Assembly (NCBI GenBank): GCA_021186555.1
Contig: JAJKFL010000330.1
Span: 30,606,944 to 30,670,943, forward strand
DNA length: 64,000 nt
Direction: 5' to 3'
Source of the DNA: Reticulitermes speratus
Taxonomy: Eukaryota; Arthropoda; Insecta; Blattodea; Rhinotermitidae
The translations under genes were made by a program, and so were the position numbers. Shown here piece after piece: positions 1 through 11,159 of the stretch. Within the stretch, counting starts at the first letter, position 1. The number at the start of each line of letters is the position of its first letter. Under the pieces are notes generated by a model. The model had not been told where the DNA came from and did not search any database. It saw only the letters and a list, made by a program, of their open reading frames with translations.

Positions 1-59
1 GAATCGTATGCCCCACCTTCCCCCACACATAAGTCAGTCGCTGTACTCGTCAGGTAATA

Positions 60-240
60 TCTCTCCCTTTACGCATTGAATGGGAAGCTAGGTGGGCCCC
101 AGAACCCGTGTGCATGCTTTAGACAAGAGACAAATCTCTTGCTCCTGACATTAATCGATCTCTCATCTCGACTGTCCAGTGCATATCGTGGCCACTGTAT
201 AGTGTAATGTCCAGGCTTGCCAGGTATATCTCTATCCAGT
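60..240 (-). repeat. SINE family A, degraded copy
   Basis: The reverse strand resembles the tail and body of the tRNA-like SINE best seen at 12215-12492, including the TGGGCCCCAGA-type segment and a decayed B-box region. No target-site duplication was resolved. Confidence 0.4.
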
Positions 241-797
241 TTTGAAAGAAGCCTTACTTTAGGCAGGAGAGGTGAGGCTGCTCTTTGTGACCATGATAAC
301 TTGCTGCGCCATGTCACAGCAATCCCCGAGGTATTCGCCAGCTAGACCTCGGAACTCTCTCGCTTCGTCGCACTATTGAACACATCTTGAAATACAAGGG
401 AATGACAGGAGGCACAAATATATCGGTTTCTTTGGAAACGTTGTGTCTGGAAATAGCAGAGACTGGTGCGTTGTTTCTGTTTTCTGTTCTCTTAATAGCA
501 TTCTAACCTTCTGAATTTATATAGAGGTTCAAGATTTTGAGCAATGATTACAGCAGAAGTTAAATTGTGAAGATCAAAATTCACAGCTAGTAGCATCCTG
601 ACGCTCCATTGAATAATACACCCAGCACTTGTTTTACGTCCCGCTTGTTTTACGCCTTTTTGCTTTAACGCCCTTTGCCAAAATACACTTCTTAATTTAC
701 GGCCTCTCGTTTTCGATATAACGCCCTCTGGCTGGCTGCGCTCTATTACCCTAACCTCTACATATTCCATTATTTATGAGAATATTTCTTTTACATA

Positions 798-1085
798 GTG
801 AAGGGTCCCGCAGCAGATGCTATGGACGCACCACAGCCTTAAGGCTTTTTGTGCAACCCTATGATGAAGATGAAGATGAACAGTTTTTTACCAAGTTTTA
901 CAAGTAATGGAGCACCAGTGGACTGAAATTGACAGGGGAAAACCGACAACTCGGAGAAAAACCTGTCCCAGTGCCACTTTGTCCACCACAAACCCCACAT
1001 GTACTGACCCGAGATCGAACCCGGGCCTCCGCAGTGAGAGGCCGGCGACTAACATCCTGAACCATGGCACGGCCTTTATGGGAAT
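798..1085 (-). repeat. SINE family B copy
   Basis: Read on the reverse strand it has a tRNA-like head with a B box (GGTTCGATCTC-type, near 1012-1025), a body about not being able to cross the phrase GTGGACAAAGTGGCACTGGGA, and a tail with GGTTGCACAAAAAGCCTTAAGG. The same order is found at 26065-26340 (+). Confidence 0.6.
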
Positions 1086-1218
1086 ATTGTTTTTGATTTA
1101 CGCCTTTCTTGTTTACGCCCACTTTGTCAGAAACACAAAGAGGATGTAAAACAAAGACTTGGAGTGTTAACAAAACGCTAAATTTTAGCCCTAGTTTAAC
1201 CCATTAATGTCGGTGTCC

Positions 1219-1754
1219 GTGCACTCTGCATACCTTCAGTTCTACAGGTGTTACGCGCCGTGCACTCTGCAGACCTTCAGTTCTACAGGTGTTACGCGCC
1301 GTGCACTCTGCAGACCTTCAGTTCTACAGGTGTTACGCGCCGTGCACTCTGCAGACCTTCAGTTCTACAGGTGTTACGCGCCGTGCACTCTGCAGACCTT
1401 CAGTTCTACAGGTGTTACGCGCCGTGCACTCTGCAGACCTTCAGTTCTACAGGTGTTACGCGCCGTGCACTCTACAGACCTTCAGTTCTACAGGTGTTAC
1501 GCGCCGTGCACTCTGCAGACCTTCAGTTCTACAGGTGTTAACGCGCCGTACACTCTGCAGACCTTCAGTTCTACAGGTGTTACGCGCCGTGCACTCTGCA
1601 GACCTTCAGTTCTACAGGTGTTACGCGCCGTGCACTCTGCAGACCTTCAGTTTTACAGGTGTTAACGCGCCGTACACTCTGCAGACCTTCAGTTCTACAG
1701 GTGTTAACGCGCCGTGCACTCTGCAGACCTTCAGTTCTATAGGTGTTACGCGCC
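1219..1754. repeat. 41-bp satellite array
   Basis: About 13 tandem copies of a 41-bp unit containing GTGCACTCTGCAGACCTTCA and GGTGTTACGCGCCG. Several late units carry GTTAACGCGCC (one extra base, 42 bp). The unit is GC-rich compared with the surroundings. Because 41 is not a multiple of three, the long open frames here cycle through frames and are artefacts. Confidence 0.97.
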
Positions 1755-1860
1755 ATGCCAAGGTTCGGACTCGTAGTCACCTCGTTGTCACGGCCGAGGA
1801 CCGAGTTCGATATAAGGCGAGCCCATGTGTGATTTTTTATGGTCAGTTTGCAGTGGGTCA

Positions 1861-1880
1861 TGTTTTTTTTTTTTTTTTTT
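1861..1880. repeat. Poly-T tract
   Basis: A run of about 20 T follows the 41-bp array; it could be the poly-A tail of a reverse-strand insertion, but no element body is recognised. Confidence 0.8.
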
Positions 1881-1899
1881 TTGTCGAGCACTTCGATTT

Positions 1900-2725
1900 T
1901 TTTTCACGACTTTATAATTCTCCCTATTCTCTATATTCATCCATCTATTACAAACGCTATACAATCTTAGTAACTGACAGCGTCATTATACACATTCAAA
2001 ATAGACAAATCTAGTATTATAGATTTTATAAACAAAATTATTTTAAACCATAATTACACATGATACAGCACACTTACCAATATCTATCACTTGCACATGC
2101 ACGGTGAAAATTATATTATGTATCTATCACTTATATTTGTATGTGATTTTCTTTATGGTAAATCTCTCTAACAAATGCAAATAATGAAATAAATAAATTT
2201 TTATGTTTATATTTATGTGTTTTTGAAGGGAAAGTTCATTGAATTAATCACAATAAAAAAAATGTGATAAATAGCTGTGAAATTAAAGAACTTTCACCCT
2301 TGTGTTTTATCTGTATTTTGTTAAGGTTAGCACTGTGATTTCAGATGTCAATAAATGATCACATCAGTTTAGCACTCAACAATAAATTCTTTGTAACTGT
2401 AAAGAAAACGCAAAACGATAAAACTTTAGTCTTGACCATCACCAGAGCTCGAAAATGTTCATTGCAAGTAAATGCCCAATTTCCATATATTACCCTACGT
2501 TTATGTTTCTTGGGTCGTCGCCAGTTCCAAGATACTAATCTAAAACATAAGAAATAAAGAATTCTGGGTCTAGTATTTGTGACGTAATGACCTTCCCTAC
2601 GTAAAAAATTTTACTAACAATAAAACAGTAAATAATCCTACGTCATTCTTTATCATTTTGACAACGACAAACCAAAACATTCGTCTCTAAATCATGTCCC
2701 ATCCATTTCACGTTACATAGACACA
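1900..2725. other. AT-rich stretch, nothing recognised
   Basis: No convincing coding frame, tandem array or known repeat head is seen. The short frame at 2345-2557 has no protein-like composition or family resemblance. Confidence 0.5.
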
Positions 2726-2729
2726 ATTA

Positions 2730-3022
2730 TGAGGAGCTTAGGTGGCGTGACTATGCCAACGGCTGGACGGTCCGGGTTTCGAATCCCAGTGTAAACAAGA
2801 ATTTTTTTTTCTCCTCTTTGAGACGTTTATTCCCGCAGTATATATCACTCAATTTTCTCGTATTATTTAACGCGTGCCGGCGTTCTTTCCGAGTGTAAAG
2901 CGGCGGGTGCGTGAAGTTCAACACGCACGTTCATCTAGTTTTGAACTTAAGAATAAGTGGAGCTGTACTTCTACTCCACCTATATGCCTTCATGTTGTGG
3001 ACAGGGAAAACTTTAACTATAT
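2730..3022 (+). repeat. SINE family A, diverged copy
   Basis: It contains CTGGACGGTCCGGGTTTCGA (B-box region), then the family body ending in a GTGGAGCTGTACTTCTACTC-type segment and GTGGACAGGGAAAACTTTAA tail, in the same order as at 12215-12492. Confidence 0.6.
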
Positions 3023-3053
3023 AGAGATATGAGAAATGTCACTGATGTGTATT

Positions 3054-3592
3054 TGAACTTTTCACATCGTCACTCATTATATAAACACGACGTTTCGAAA
3101 GAAAGCTGCTTTCGTCATCATGTGAACTACAATCTTAAGAATAATAATCGATCTAAAAAAAAAACCAATAACCTACAAATTCATATGTAAGAGACAAAAT
3201 TATCCAGACCTCTAAATATAAAAACAATGTATAAATGCTCACTCTAAAATTGTAATAAAATGAAATAACAATTTTAGATTTAGTGTTATATACAATATTT
3301 ATATTTAGAGATCTGGATAATTTTGTCTGTTACATAGGAATTTTTAAGTTTTTGGTTATGTTCAATAAACACCAACTAATTCACATAAACTATTGTGAAA
3401 AAAGTTTATGTGCATTAGTTGGTGTTTATTGAACATATCTTAATTGAAAATGCACGGCAAATACAATGTTAAGTTCAGGTTTTTGGTTCTTTTAGATTGT
3501 CTATTATTTTAAGATTGTAGTTCACATGCTGACGAAAGCAGTCTGCTTTCGAAACGTCGTGTTTATTATAATGAGTGACGATGGGGAAAGTT
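3054..3592. mobile_element. Fold-back element with three nested palindromes
   Basis: Outer arms at 3054-3171 and 3477-3592 are inverted copies of each other (about 117 bp). Inside lie a second inverted pair, 3182-3256 with 3263-3338, and a separate hairpin, 3357-3390 with 3404-3437. Each outer arm holds a decayed hammerhead-like motif (right arm 3529-3558, CTGACGA ... GAAACGTC). No coding frame. Probably a non-autonomous Penelope-like derivative. Confidence 0.75.
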
Positions 3593-3599
3593 CAAATGC

Positions 3600-4455
3600 A
3601 CATCACAGATATTTCGCATGTTACACCATTATCTAATGATTATACTGTAGAGTTTATGGGAAAATTGTAAAAAACATTCAAAGAAACGCAGCAAATATGA
3701 TTAAAGCAAGTATTTTCCCCCCTCTAAATATTATTTAATCGTATAAAGGCATTGAAAGCAAGACGGTACACAACCTTATCCTAGTCTTATTTCTATATGG
3801 CCAATTGTCGTTTTCAGACTACACCGCTTGCCAGAAAGTGCTTGTCAATATTCCACTGAACACACCGGCTCAATGTTAGTCATTAAGCTGTGTGCTGACA
3901 GAAGGTATGGGGTTCAGACCTCGGTCGGTGAAGCTGTTATGTTGTATTAGGTATCTTGGTTTTACTTATTACCTTAAAACAGTCCACCACGACTGCCACA
4001 TCCTAATCGTTTCAGTTTGACCGAAAAGTATCTCTTTATACACTCGCACCTCAGTAACCTCTGAATATGATCAGCGTTGTTAAACAATCTACGATCCATC
4101 CACGAACATAAGGGTAGTGGTATACTTAAAGAAGTTTTATCGTTATATTATTTGTTCATTAGGAATTAGCATCGTAAAAGTCTTTAAATTTTTTTTTTTA
4201 ATTTTAACTCGTGGGCTGTGCACCAAACCGTTCGTGTTTAAATGACACACCACAAAGATTATAAGTCTATACTAATTTATATTTTATGTTTTATATATTT
4301 TATATAATTTGTGAGATCTCGCAAAATTTTGCATTTTTACCTTCAATTTTAAGTTGTTGTATAAAAAAAACCCCCGTGACGATTATCTGCTTTATCGAAA
4401 CATAAAATGTTTGAAAAAGGATTAATAAATACAGGTCGTGTCAGACGGACTACGT
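3600..4455. other. AT-rich stretch, nothing recognised
   Basis: There is a weak tRNA-like B-box region around 3910-3945, but no full SINE could be traced. No coding signal. Confidence 0.45.
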
Positions 4456-4460
4456 AGGTG

Positions 4461-4902
4461 TTATTTATGTAATGTTATTTATGTAATGTTATTTATGTAA
4501 TGTTATTTATGTAATGTTATTTATGTAATGTTATTTATGTAATGTTATTTATGTAATGTTATTTATGTAATGTTATTTATGTAATGTTATTTATGTAATG
4601 TTATTTATGTAATGTTATTTATGTAATGTTATTTATGTAATTTTTTATGTATGTTATTTATGTAATGTTATTTATGTAATGTTATTTATGTAATGTTATT
4701 TATGTAATGTTATTTATGTAATGTTATTTATGTAATGTTATTTATGTAATGTTATTTATGTAATGTTATTTATGTAATGTTATTTATGTAATGTTATTTA
4801 TGTAATGTTATTTATGTAATGTTATTTATGTAATGTTATTTATGTATGTGTTATTTATGTAATGTTATTTATGTAATGTTATTTATGTAATGTTATTTAT
4901 GT
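4461..4902. repeat. 14-bp satellite array
   Basis: About 31 copies of TTATTTATGTAATG with very few changes; the main interruption is an AT-rich slip near 4640-4652 and a shortened unit near 4846-4852. Confidence 0.97.
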
Positions 4903-5349
4903 ACATAAAGATAATTCCGAACATCAGGTTCCTATGGCTCATACCGAGGATTTCCACTCTACTTGGTTACAATTTGATGCATGGTCTTCTTGAAGGTGGG
5001 GTGGGTTGTGCCACTAATATGAACATAATTACTGAGTTGCGTGTCAGAGCAATATCATCATCGTTGTTGACGGAGAGTAACATGTCTATGATACGCTGCT
5101 CACGAAATTTCCTGGAATTTCTACACGACGGATAAGGCCATGGCTTTAAATTATGTACAAGGTACTCTCCATTAACTGGTGTTCTCTTAACCAGCTCTCC
5201 AGTCTGGCTGTCTTGATTCTAGAATATATTCCAGGAATAATTGCTTTATTAATGAATTAATCAAATATATTAATGACTATTATTGTATGACGTAACTGCA
5301 ATGTATAAATTTTTATACCTTTTAAAGGCTGGAAATAATTTTTAGTATT

Positions 5350-5480
5350 AGTGTAGTCGGTATAGCGACTAGCTACGAGATGGACGGTCCAGGGACCGAA
5401 TCCCGGTAGGGGCAAGATTTTGCGCAACAGTTCAGACCGACCCTCGTGCCTACCCAGCTTCCTATATAGTGGGTGGGAGC
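5350..5480 (+). repeat. SINE family A, 5' part
   Basis: The tRNA-like head is clear: GTAGTCGGTATAGCGACTAG (A box) and GGGACCGAATCCCGGT (B box), followed by the CAAGATTTT and CCTACCCAGCTTCCTATA body. The 3' half is lost. Confidence 0.75.
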
Positions 5481-5575
5481 CGAGTTGTTCCATGCGGACA
5501 GACGGACGGACGGATAGACCTGACGAAGCTAATAGTCGCTTTTCGCACTTTTGCGAACGCTCCTAAAAACATATT
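5478..5575 (-). repeat. Dispersed repeat with GTCTGTCC core
   Basis: Reverse-strand copy of a family also at 28152-28260 (+) and 59658-59790 (+): an AAA-TTCGAAAGG/GCAAAAGTGC segment, CATGTCTGTCTGTCCGTCCG and then a GGCTCCCA-CTGGACGGA segment. Class unknown; probably a LINE or SINE 3' portion. Confidence 0.55.
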
Positions 5576-5861
5576 CTTTCATTTTTACAGGTATAAGCAA
5601 CTCATTTGTACCGGAGGATGACTTCAATCCATGCGCCAAGGCTGTGTGATTGGGTAATGTAAGAGTAGAATTATTTTTACAGTTCATTTATTTTGTGGTT
5701 TTATATTATACATATTTGATCAATTTGTGAATTAAAGGTTACGACATTGTTATTAAGCACAAATACATAAGGCTCCCGGGAATGTTTCTTTTCTCTCGTT
5801 GTTTTACTCCGTTCAGGCTTGCGACAATTATTGAAGTACAACACTTTGTAACCCCGTCGCA

Positions 5862-6060
5862 TACTATTCATTCATTCATTCTGTAGTCTGTCTTAAGACA
5901 GGTCCGTAGCCTCTTCCAAAGCGAGTTCTACACACAGTGCGATCTATTGCTTCCTCTTTCAATTTCCAGTATATTTTCCTTAAGGTCATCCAGTAGCTGC
6001 TTACGTCTTCTCCCTCGTCTTCCCGTCATTTTTATCCTCCCTTTTAACTTTCCTTCGCAT
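5862..6060 (-). pseudogene. LINE 3' fragment with GAAT-repeat tail
   Basis: The reverse strand decodes to the same C-terminal peptide as the copy at 58271-58505 (GRRGRRRKQLLDDLKE, then LKEEAIDRTLCRTRFG-like), ending in a (GAAT)n tail at the left side. A 5'-truncated non-LTR retrotransposon copy. Confidence 0.7.
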
Positions 6061-6253
6061 ACTATATTTTTATAAAAATTGTGGCAACGTTTATCATCTT
6101 TCAACATTTATGTGTGTGTTTTACACAAGTATATCTAAATGTTATGAGTTTCTTACATTAAAACTCCAATATTCTCTATCAGAAAATAGAAATTTTAAAC
6201 ACGCTGTAGGAACGGATCAAATTTGTATAGGACCTGAAGATCTACCCTGCTGC

Positions 6254-6337
6254 ATACAGGGCATACACAAAAGAATGGTGCGGTTTTAATAGTGTTCACT
6301 ATTAAAATCGCACCATTCTTTTGTGTATGCCCTGTAT
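6254..6337. mobile_element. Mariner-type MITE, 84 bp hairpin
   Basis: Near-perfect inverted repeat. Ends match ATACAGGGCATACACAAAAG and continue to AATGGTGCGGTTT. TA dinucleotides flank the CAGGG terminus. The termini are shared with the larger elements at 23742-24148 and 35021-35610, which contain mariner transposase pieces. Confidence 0.88.
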
Positions 6338-6801
6338 TTAGATACGATCCCTTGGGTCGAATCTCTGTGGTATTGTACGCGTACTCCGAAGTTTCGGAAG
6401 AATATAATATCTCCATCTTCACGATGAGTTACTTGGACACTGAATATGGACGCATCATGCCGTTTCGAAAATTTGTATCAATCTATAAGACAGTAATAAT
6501 TGACAAATCAGACAACCATAATATAGGCAGACCAACTTATTAAGGGTTTTAAGGCTCAGTCTTCGGGAAGAGAATAAATTTGCAATATCAGTAGTAGAAA
6601 TCAAAGTAGTGGTAGTGGTAGTGGTAGCAGCAGTAGCAAAACTTTTCACTGATATATAATGTTAATCAGTTGGTAATAATATCTGCGAGTCATAACATAA
6701 CAAAACATAGTCATTTTTTAAAATTGCGTAAGTTTTTATATCATTGGTTGCTGAAATTTATGCTAGATTGATTCTACAGACCCTATCTACTAGTGATTTA
6801 T

Positions 6802-6885
6802 ATACAGGGTATACACAAAAGAATGGTGCGGTTTCAATAGTTTTCACTATTTACACCGCACCATTCTTTTGTGTATACTCTGTAT
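6802..6885. mobile_element. Mariner-type MITE
   Basis: Second 84-bp hairpin of the family; TATACAGGGTATACACAAAA at the left and its inverse at the right, around a short CAATAGTTTTCACTATT loop. Confidence 0.88.
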
Positions 6886-7083
6886 TTGCAATACTGTCTA
6901 ACGCATAGCAGTAATTTACTAGGAAAACCTCACTTTTCATCGATGTTTCAATGCACAATACCTATACTTGCTTCTTTAACACCAAGGAAATCATAATACT
7001 CGTACTTCCACGCCGTGAATTTATCTGATCAGTCTTTCGCCGCCGTGTAAATGAGATCTTCGCTCTTCTGGTAAGTTACGCAG

Positions 7084-7217
7084 CGTAGATTGGTAGTTAT
7101 TTACCGACGTTTCGGGAAAAATCTCTCGGCCCATCTTCGAGGACTTTGACTGCTTGACCCTTGAAGACGGGACCGATAGGTTGTCCCGAAACGTCAGTAA
7201 ATAACTACCTATCTACG
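7084..7217. mobile_element. Fold-back element, GACGTTTCGGG family
   Basis: Inverted arms at 7084-7117 and 7183-7217. The right arm carries a hammerhead-like motif at 7161-7195 (TTGAAGA, GGGAC/GTCCC hairpin, GAAACGTC) whose first core base is T rather than C, predicted inactive. In one frame this family gives the spurious peptide FGTTYRSHLQGS-like seen in many insect gene models. Confidence 0.7.
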
Positions 7218-7219
7218 AT

Positions 7220-8340
7220 TAGTCACATTGCAAAAGAGCGAAAATCTGATCGATATAATTCCCATAATAAATGCCATTTGTTTCATACACAGAAGTAACT
7301 GATTGGTCTGTGTAAAGGAATATGGGCTGTGTTGTCTGTGAGGTACGAACTGACGTATATTAATCCAGATGGAGATTAGTCTTCAGAGCGTTCAACAAAC
7401 TTCCCTTTTGCCGTTTTATGTATGTATTTTGTATTATTTCAGAATGAACGGCGGATTATTTTCCTAAATATAATTTATTTGATTTGTCTTTATAAAATTT
7501 TCTGCGATTCAGGAACCAAATTTTAAATACTATTTAAATAAACTTTTTTGCTTAAATTCGTTAATACCTACGTGACGGTTCTTACCTCACAGAAAACACA
7601 CAGCGTCCATATTACGAAGACCAATTATTGAATGTGTTTGGGGAAATGACTGCTTGTTTTTGAGAATCAAAATACACCACAAATAAACTCTGCTGGCCCC
7701 ATGCAGCCGAATAGTCTGTAATAGCCCTAAATCGGCCCTGATCTGTTCAATAAGTCGTTAATATTTACGTAGAAATTCTGTTCACTGGATGGCGTCACAT
7801 TTAATTTTACTCCTGTAAGTGGAACTGACCTGGACACGTATGAATTGGAGCGCCTACTTGCTGTCAGAAAGCTATCTACTGTCAAATAGTTCTGTGAGTA
7901 GCAGATTTCGTTCATTGTTTCAACCGAGGAAGAATATACCATACATATTTCTAAAGGTGGTAATGACTTGATTTAAAAAAAAAGGTAGGAAAGAGAATGA
8001 CGTCATAACTACTAAAAAAAAGTCCCTACAAGGTGATTAAGAAAGACTGTGTACATTGTTATACAATGTAGAGTATCACTGACCGTTTTAGGACTGTCTC
8101 CTTGGGTGAAGAGGGGTAAAATCAATGTGTTTGCTTGTAAAACCAGTAAGCCACATACAAGTATATTCAGTATTTTATGTATATACATATACATGTTGAC
8201 GCATTGCATAGATGGACAGATACAGACGCCTGCGCGTGCATGCCCTCGTTTGGCGGTTTGCTGCGCCCGGGTACTGCGCAGCAAACGGTGGGGCAGGGGG
8301 AAAACAATAGCACGCTCAAATGTATTACTTCTTTTAGAGG
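7220..8340. other. Intergenic stretch, nothing recognised
   Basis: No protein-like frame or repeat head. GC rises locally at 8220-8300 (CpG-containing GCGCCCGGGTACTGCGCAG), upstream of the presumed promoter. Confidence 0.45.
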
Positions 8341-9572
8341 GGTATTGGTCACATATATAGGAGCGTTATTAATTCTGGACGGCTGTAGTTTGTTATAAGA
8401 CAAGAGACACTATCAACTATTCAATTCGTGTTATGTGTGTGTCTTTTTAAGTGTTGTTTTTATGTAGACGATAGGAATAGTTGAGTCGTGGCACCAACTT
8501 TGCGGAAGGGGTTGGAGTGGGGGTACAGGGATGTGAGCTCGGTCGTTTGCGTGGGTGGAGTGTGGAGGAGGAGTACGCTTGGCGCAGGGCACGCTACTGG
8601 TTCAGCAGGTCATCGTACATGACAGAGACGGAGGCTTAGGACTGTATCTTCGATATGGACAAGCCGAGTCACGGGGCCAGCGGCTACAGTGAAGGTACCC
8701 CACGATACCGGTGGTGGTTCAATCGGCTTGCAACAAGTTCTATCACGACCACCACCCGGAACAAACACCTTCGTGCCTACAGAAGGCAGTGCCATTAAAG
8801 TGTCTCGTTCTTCGCTTTAAACACAAACAAACATGTGTTGGTGGTACTGAACAAAGTAGTTTGCTGAAAAAGAAAAAGGACGGTCCGAACTTATGTGTAC
8901 TTAAATAAGTTTAATCTTAGTCAAGTTTGAAGATTTTGTTTCGAAGTGAGTTCCACACACACACACATACAAGCACATACACACAAAACCCCTTTTCACC
9001 TACCCACGTGTTTTGTACCGGTGTGATGTCGATCGCTATACTTCGCACTTCCTATAAACTACCTAAGCACTCTGTGACTTTGCACGTATCCATCCATTTT
9101 TCGTACACATCTTACTGTTAAAGCACGCCCTCTTGTCTCTTTAAACGAACATATACCAGATTACTCTTCACTACTTACTTTATTGAAGTGAGAGAATTAG
9201 AATAAATGGTGTGTGATATTGCCTTCTTAACTTTCATAAAATTCAACCAGACAGAACAATAAAGCAGTTTTTGAGGTTTGACAGGGACCGTGGTTGTGTG
9301 GATTGGTGTCGTGTTTCGAATTGTGAAAAAAGCCCCGAAAAAAAAGGGCATATCTGGTAGAAGTGAAAGGCAAAGAGTGCAGTGACAAGTGGACACGATC
9401 CTTTCTGTGTGGACACGATCCTTTCTGTACGGATTTTATTTTTCCCTTTCTTTGGAAGTCATCTGTATCCCCGTCCTTGCAATACCACTGTGCCCCATTA
9501 AGAAGCAGCAAAGTGACGAGAGAGGGCCAAGGCAACTTTAGGCTTCGAAAGTTGTTGACTGACAACCAAGCG
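8340..9572 (+). promoter_or_regulatory. Presumed 5' flank and 5' UTR of the exon
   Basis: This stretch lacks recognisable transposons and is more GC-rich than its surroundings between about 8460 and 8720. A TATA-like CATATATAGG lies at 8351-8360, with a possible TCA-type initiator near 8420. A 19-20 bp direct duplication (GTGGACACGATCCTTTCTGT) occupies about 9389-9428. Position of the transcription start and any untranslated exons cannot be fixed from sequence alone. Confidence 0.3.
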
Positions 9573-10164
9573 ATGGCCGCTGGAATTGGTGGGGTCCTAC
9601 TGCTGGGGGCTGGCATTACTTTGCTACTAGCATCACTCAGGACGAGCGACGGTTCTTTGCTGTTATCCAACGCCGTGCAAAGGCCGACACGTCTTAAACC
9701 GCTTGGAGGGGGCGGCGAAACACTGCGGGTACCACCATCACAGCACCAGCGGAGCATGGAGCCTCACCTCACTGAAAAGGAAGAGGAAGTGGAAGCAGCT
9801 GCCGAACGCTGGCTGCTCTACGAAACCGGTGGCAATGGCATCGTCGACCTGGAAGGCATCCCTCCCCCACAGCCGCACCACCAACATCGGCAACATTCCC
9901 CTCCTATACTGCCAGCTTACATGCTCCCTACGCCTTGGAATAAACGTGATCAACACCCGCTGAGGCCCTCAGGATCTGCAGGGGAACCCCCGGGGGAGAA
10001 TCACCTTGAAATGGCAGAGACAGTTCCAGGAGCTGGGGGCGGCGGTGAAGGAGGAGGAGGTGAAGGAGGAGACAAACTGCCTCCGGGTTTTCTGAAGGAC
10101 CTCGCGAACCAATTTATGTTCCGCTCTCCAAGGGGAAATCGGCATTATGATGTTCCGGTAATAG
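9573..10164 (+). CDS. First coding exon of putative secreted protein
   Basis: This exon encodes 197 residues plus the first base of codon 198. The start is the first ATG after an in-frame stop at 9324-9326, and has purine at -3 and G at +4. Residues 1-21 form a hydrophobic signal peptide (MAAGIGGVLLLGAGITLLLA). Residues 22-150 are a low-complexity linker with an acidic helix-like stretch near 65-80, a Pro/His/Gln-rich stretch at 97-112 and a dibasic KR at 124-125 that could be a prohormone cleavage site. Residues 153-167 are Gly/Glu-rich. Residues 170-197 (around LANQFMFRSPRGNRHYDVPV) look conserved. The reading frame stops just beyond a canonical donor, GTGAGT at 10165-10170, so the exon is phase 1. 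From memory, a tail of this type precedes an LDL-receptor class A module in an insect secreted or neuropeptide-like family; that is uncertain and the module is not in this window. GC content and codon quality stand out from the AT-rich surroundings. Confidence 0.72.
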
Positions 10165-10170
10165 GTGAGT
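10165..10170 (+). promoter_or_regulatory. 5' splice donor of the coding exon
   Basis: The sequence G|GTGAGTG matches the donor consensus. It interrupts a well-behaved coding frame two codons before a stop (TGA at 10169-10171). A matching acceptor with a continuing exon was not found in the remaining window. Confidence 0.7.
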
Positions 10171-10480
10171 GATTTCTGGTTTATCCCCTTTGGCACTCAG
10201 ATCCATTAATCCCTTTCGTGTGAACGTGTAGATTGCAGGGCTTTGTGGTCCACACAAACACACCTGTTAATGTGCCTTTGTGTCCATGAGGAATTGCCGT
10301 TAGAGACTTAACAACTGTGCCGCGGGTAACGCTCTCTTCAGGTTGGCATTAAAGCTTACGGTTGACAGTTTGCGCGCAGTTCTTGTCTGTGAAGCAGAAA
10401 CCAGATGCTAGAAAGATACGAACACAAGTGCATTCAGCCGTTCATGATGCTAGTGCTGTGTGATGCAACGCCGTGTTGAC
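10171..10480. other. Start of presumed intron
   Basis: No coding signal after the donor. Contains no recognised repeat. Confidence 0.4.
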
Positions 10481-10484
10481 TGGT

Positions 10485-10612
10485 AAATAGTTACGGGCTT
10501 TTCGAATCTTCGTAAGAGTGTCACCTTCAGGGTCATGCAGTTCAAGGTTGCTTGACCCCGAAGATGGAGACACCACGACCTTTTGAAATGTCGACAACTC
10601 TTTACTCTTGGG
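10485..10612. mobile_element. Decayed fold-back element
   Basis: Two arms in inverted orientation keep traces of the family: a CACCTTCAGGGTCA segment on the left, and GACCCCGAAGATGG ... GAAATGTCGAC on the right. Both hammerhead-like cores are broken. Confidence 0.5.
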
Positions 10613-10969
10613 CTCAAAATATCTTAATTAACATTAGGCTTACTATTTTTATTTTCAAATAGCTTCATTTTCACGGAGTTCAGTTCTGAATTCTGATGGA
10701 TACTAACTATGTAACGAATTTATCTAGACATCAGGTACCTGAATCTTGACACTGCTTATTTTTATAGCTTGCACACTGTTTAAAACTCTAGAAGACCGCA
10801 ATGTCGAAATTTATCGCTGGGAATGCCTTAAAAGGTGTAGAAATTACTGTTACACTTTGAAGGAATTTTGTATTAAATTGCCTGTCTTTGAAGATTCAAG
10901 TGTTCTGGGATATAGGGCTGTGCAAATTGATACAGAGTTACATAACCTAGAGTTTTCATGGCGACTGAA

Positions 10970-11158
10970 TTCAGTAAAACGTTCTCCAACTAGCAACCGC
11001 CTCAGGTGGTTGAAAGGCAAGTAACCCGACGTTTCGGTAACCATATATGTTCTTGTCATCAGGGATGGCAACCAAGGACAGAGATGGTTATCGAAACGTC
11101 GGGTTACTCGCCTTTCAACCGCCTGATGCTGTTGCTAGTTAGGGAGAATTTTATTGAC
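10970..11158. mobile_element. Fold-back element with long arms
   Basis: Arms of about 70 bp (10970-11043 and 11085-11158) are inverted copies: GTTCTCC/CTAGCAACCGCCT outside and GTAACCCGACGTTTCGG inside. The left arm includes an intact hammerhead-like core on the reverse strand. Confidence 0.8.
11028..11062 (-). ncRNA. Hammerhead-like motif
   Basis: Reverse strand: CUGAUGA, a variable hairpin with weak AACAU/AUGGUU pairing, then GAAAC and GUC with GGGU after the cleavage position. Helix I can form from AUCC and GGGU. Helix III is the four-base palindrome ACGU, so cleavage would need dimerisation. Confidence 0.5.
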
Positions 11159-11159
11159 A

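Noticed and set aside
1207..2014. 241-residue frame
   Set aside because: 41-bp satellite cycling through frames, then running into a poly-T tract.
4890..5135. 81-residue frame after the 14-bp array
   Set aside because: The start is inside the array and the composition gives no family signal.
9227..10196. Reverse-strand and other-frame reads across the coding exon
   Set aside because: Shadows of the + strand exon; they lack signal peptide, start context and splice site.
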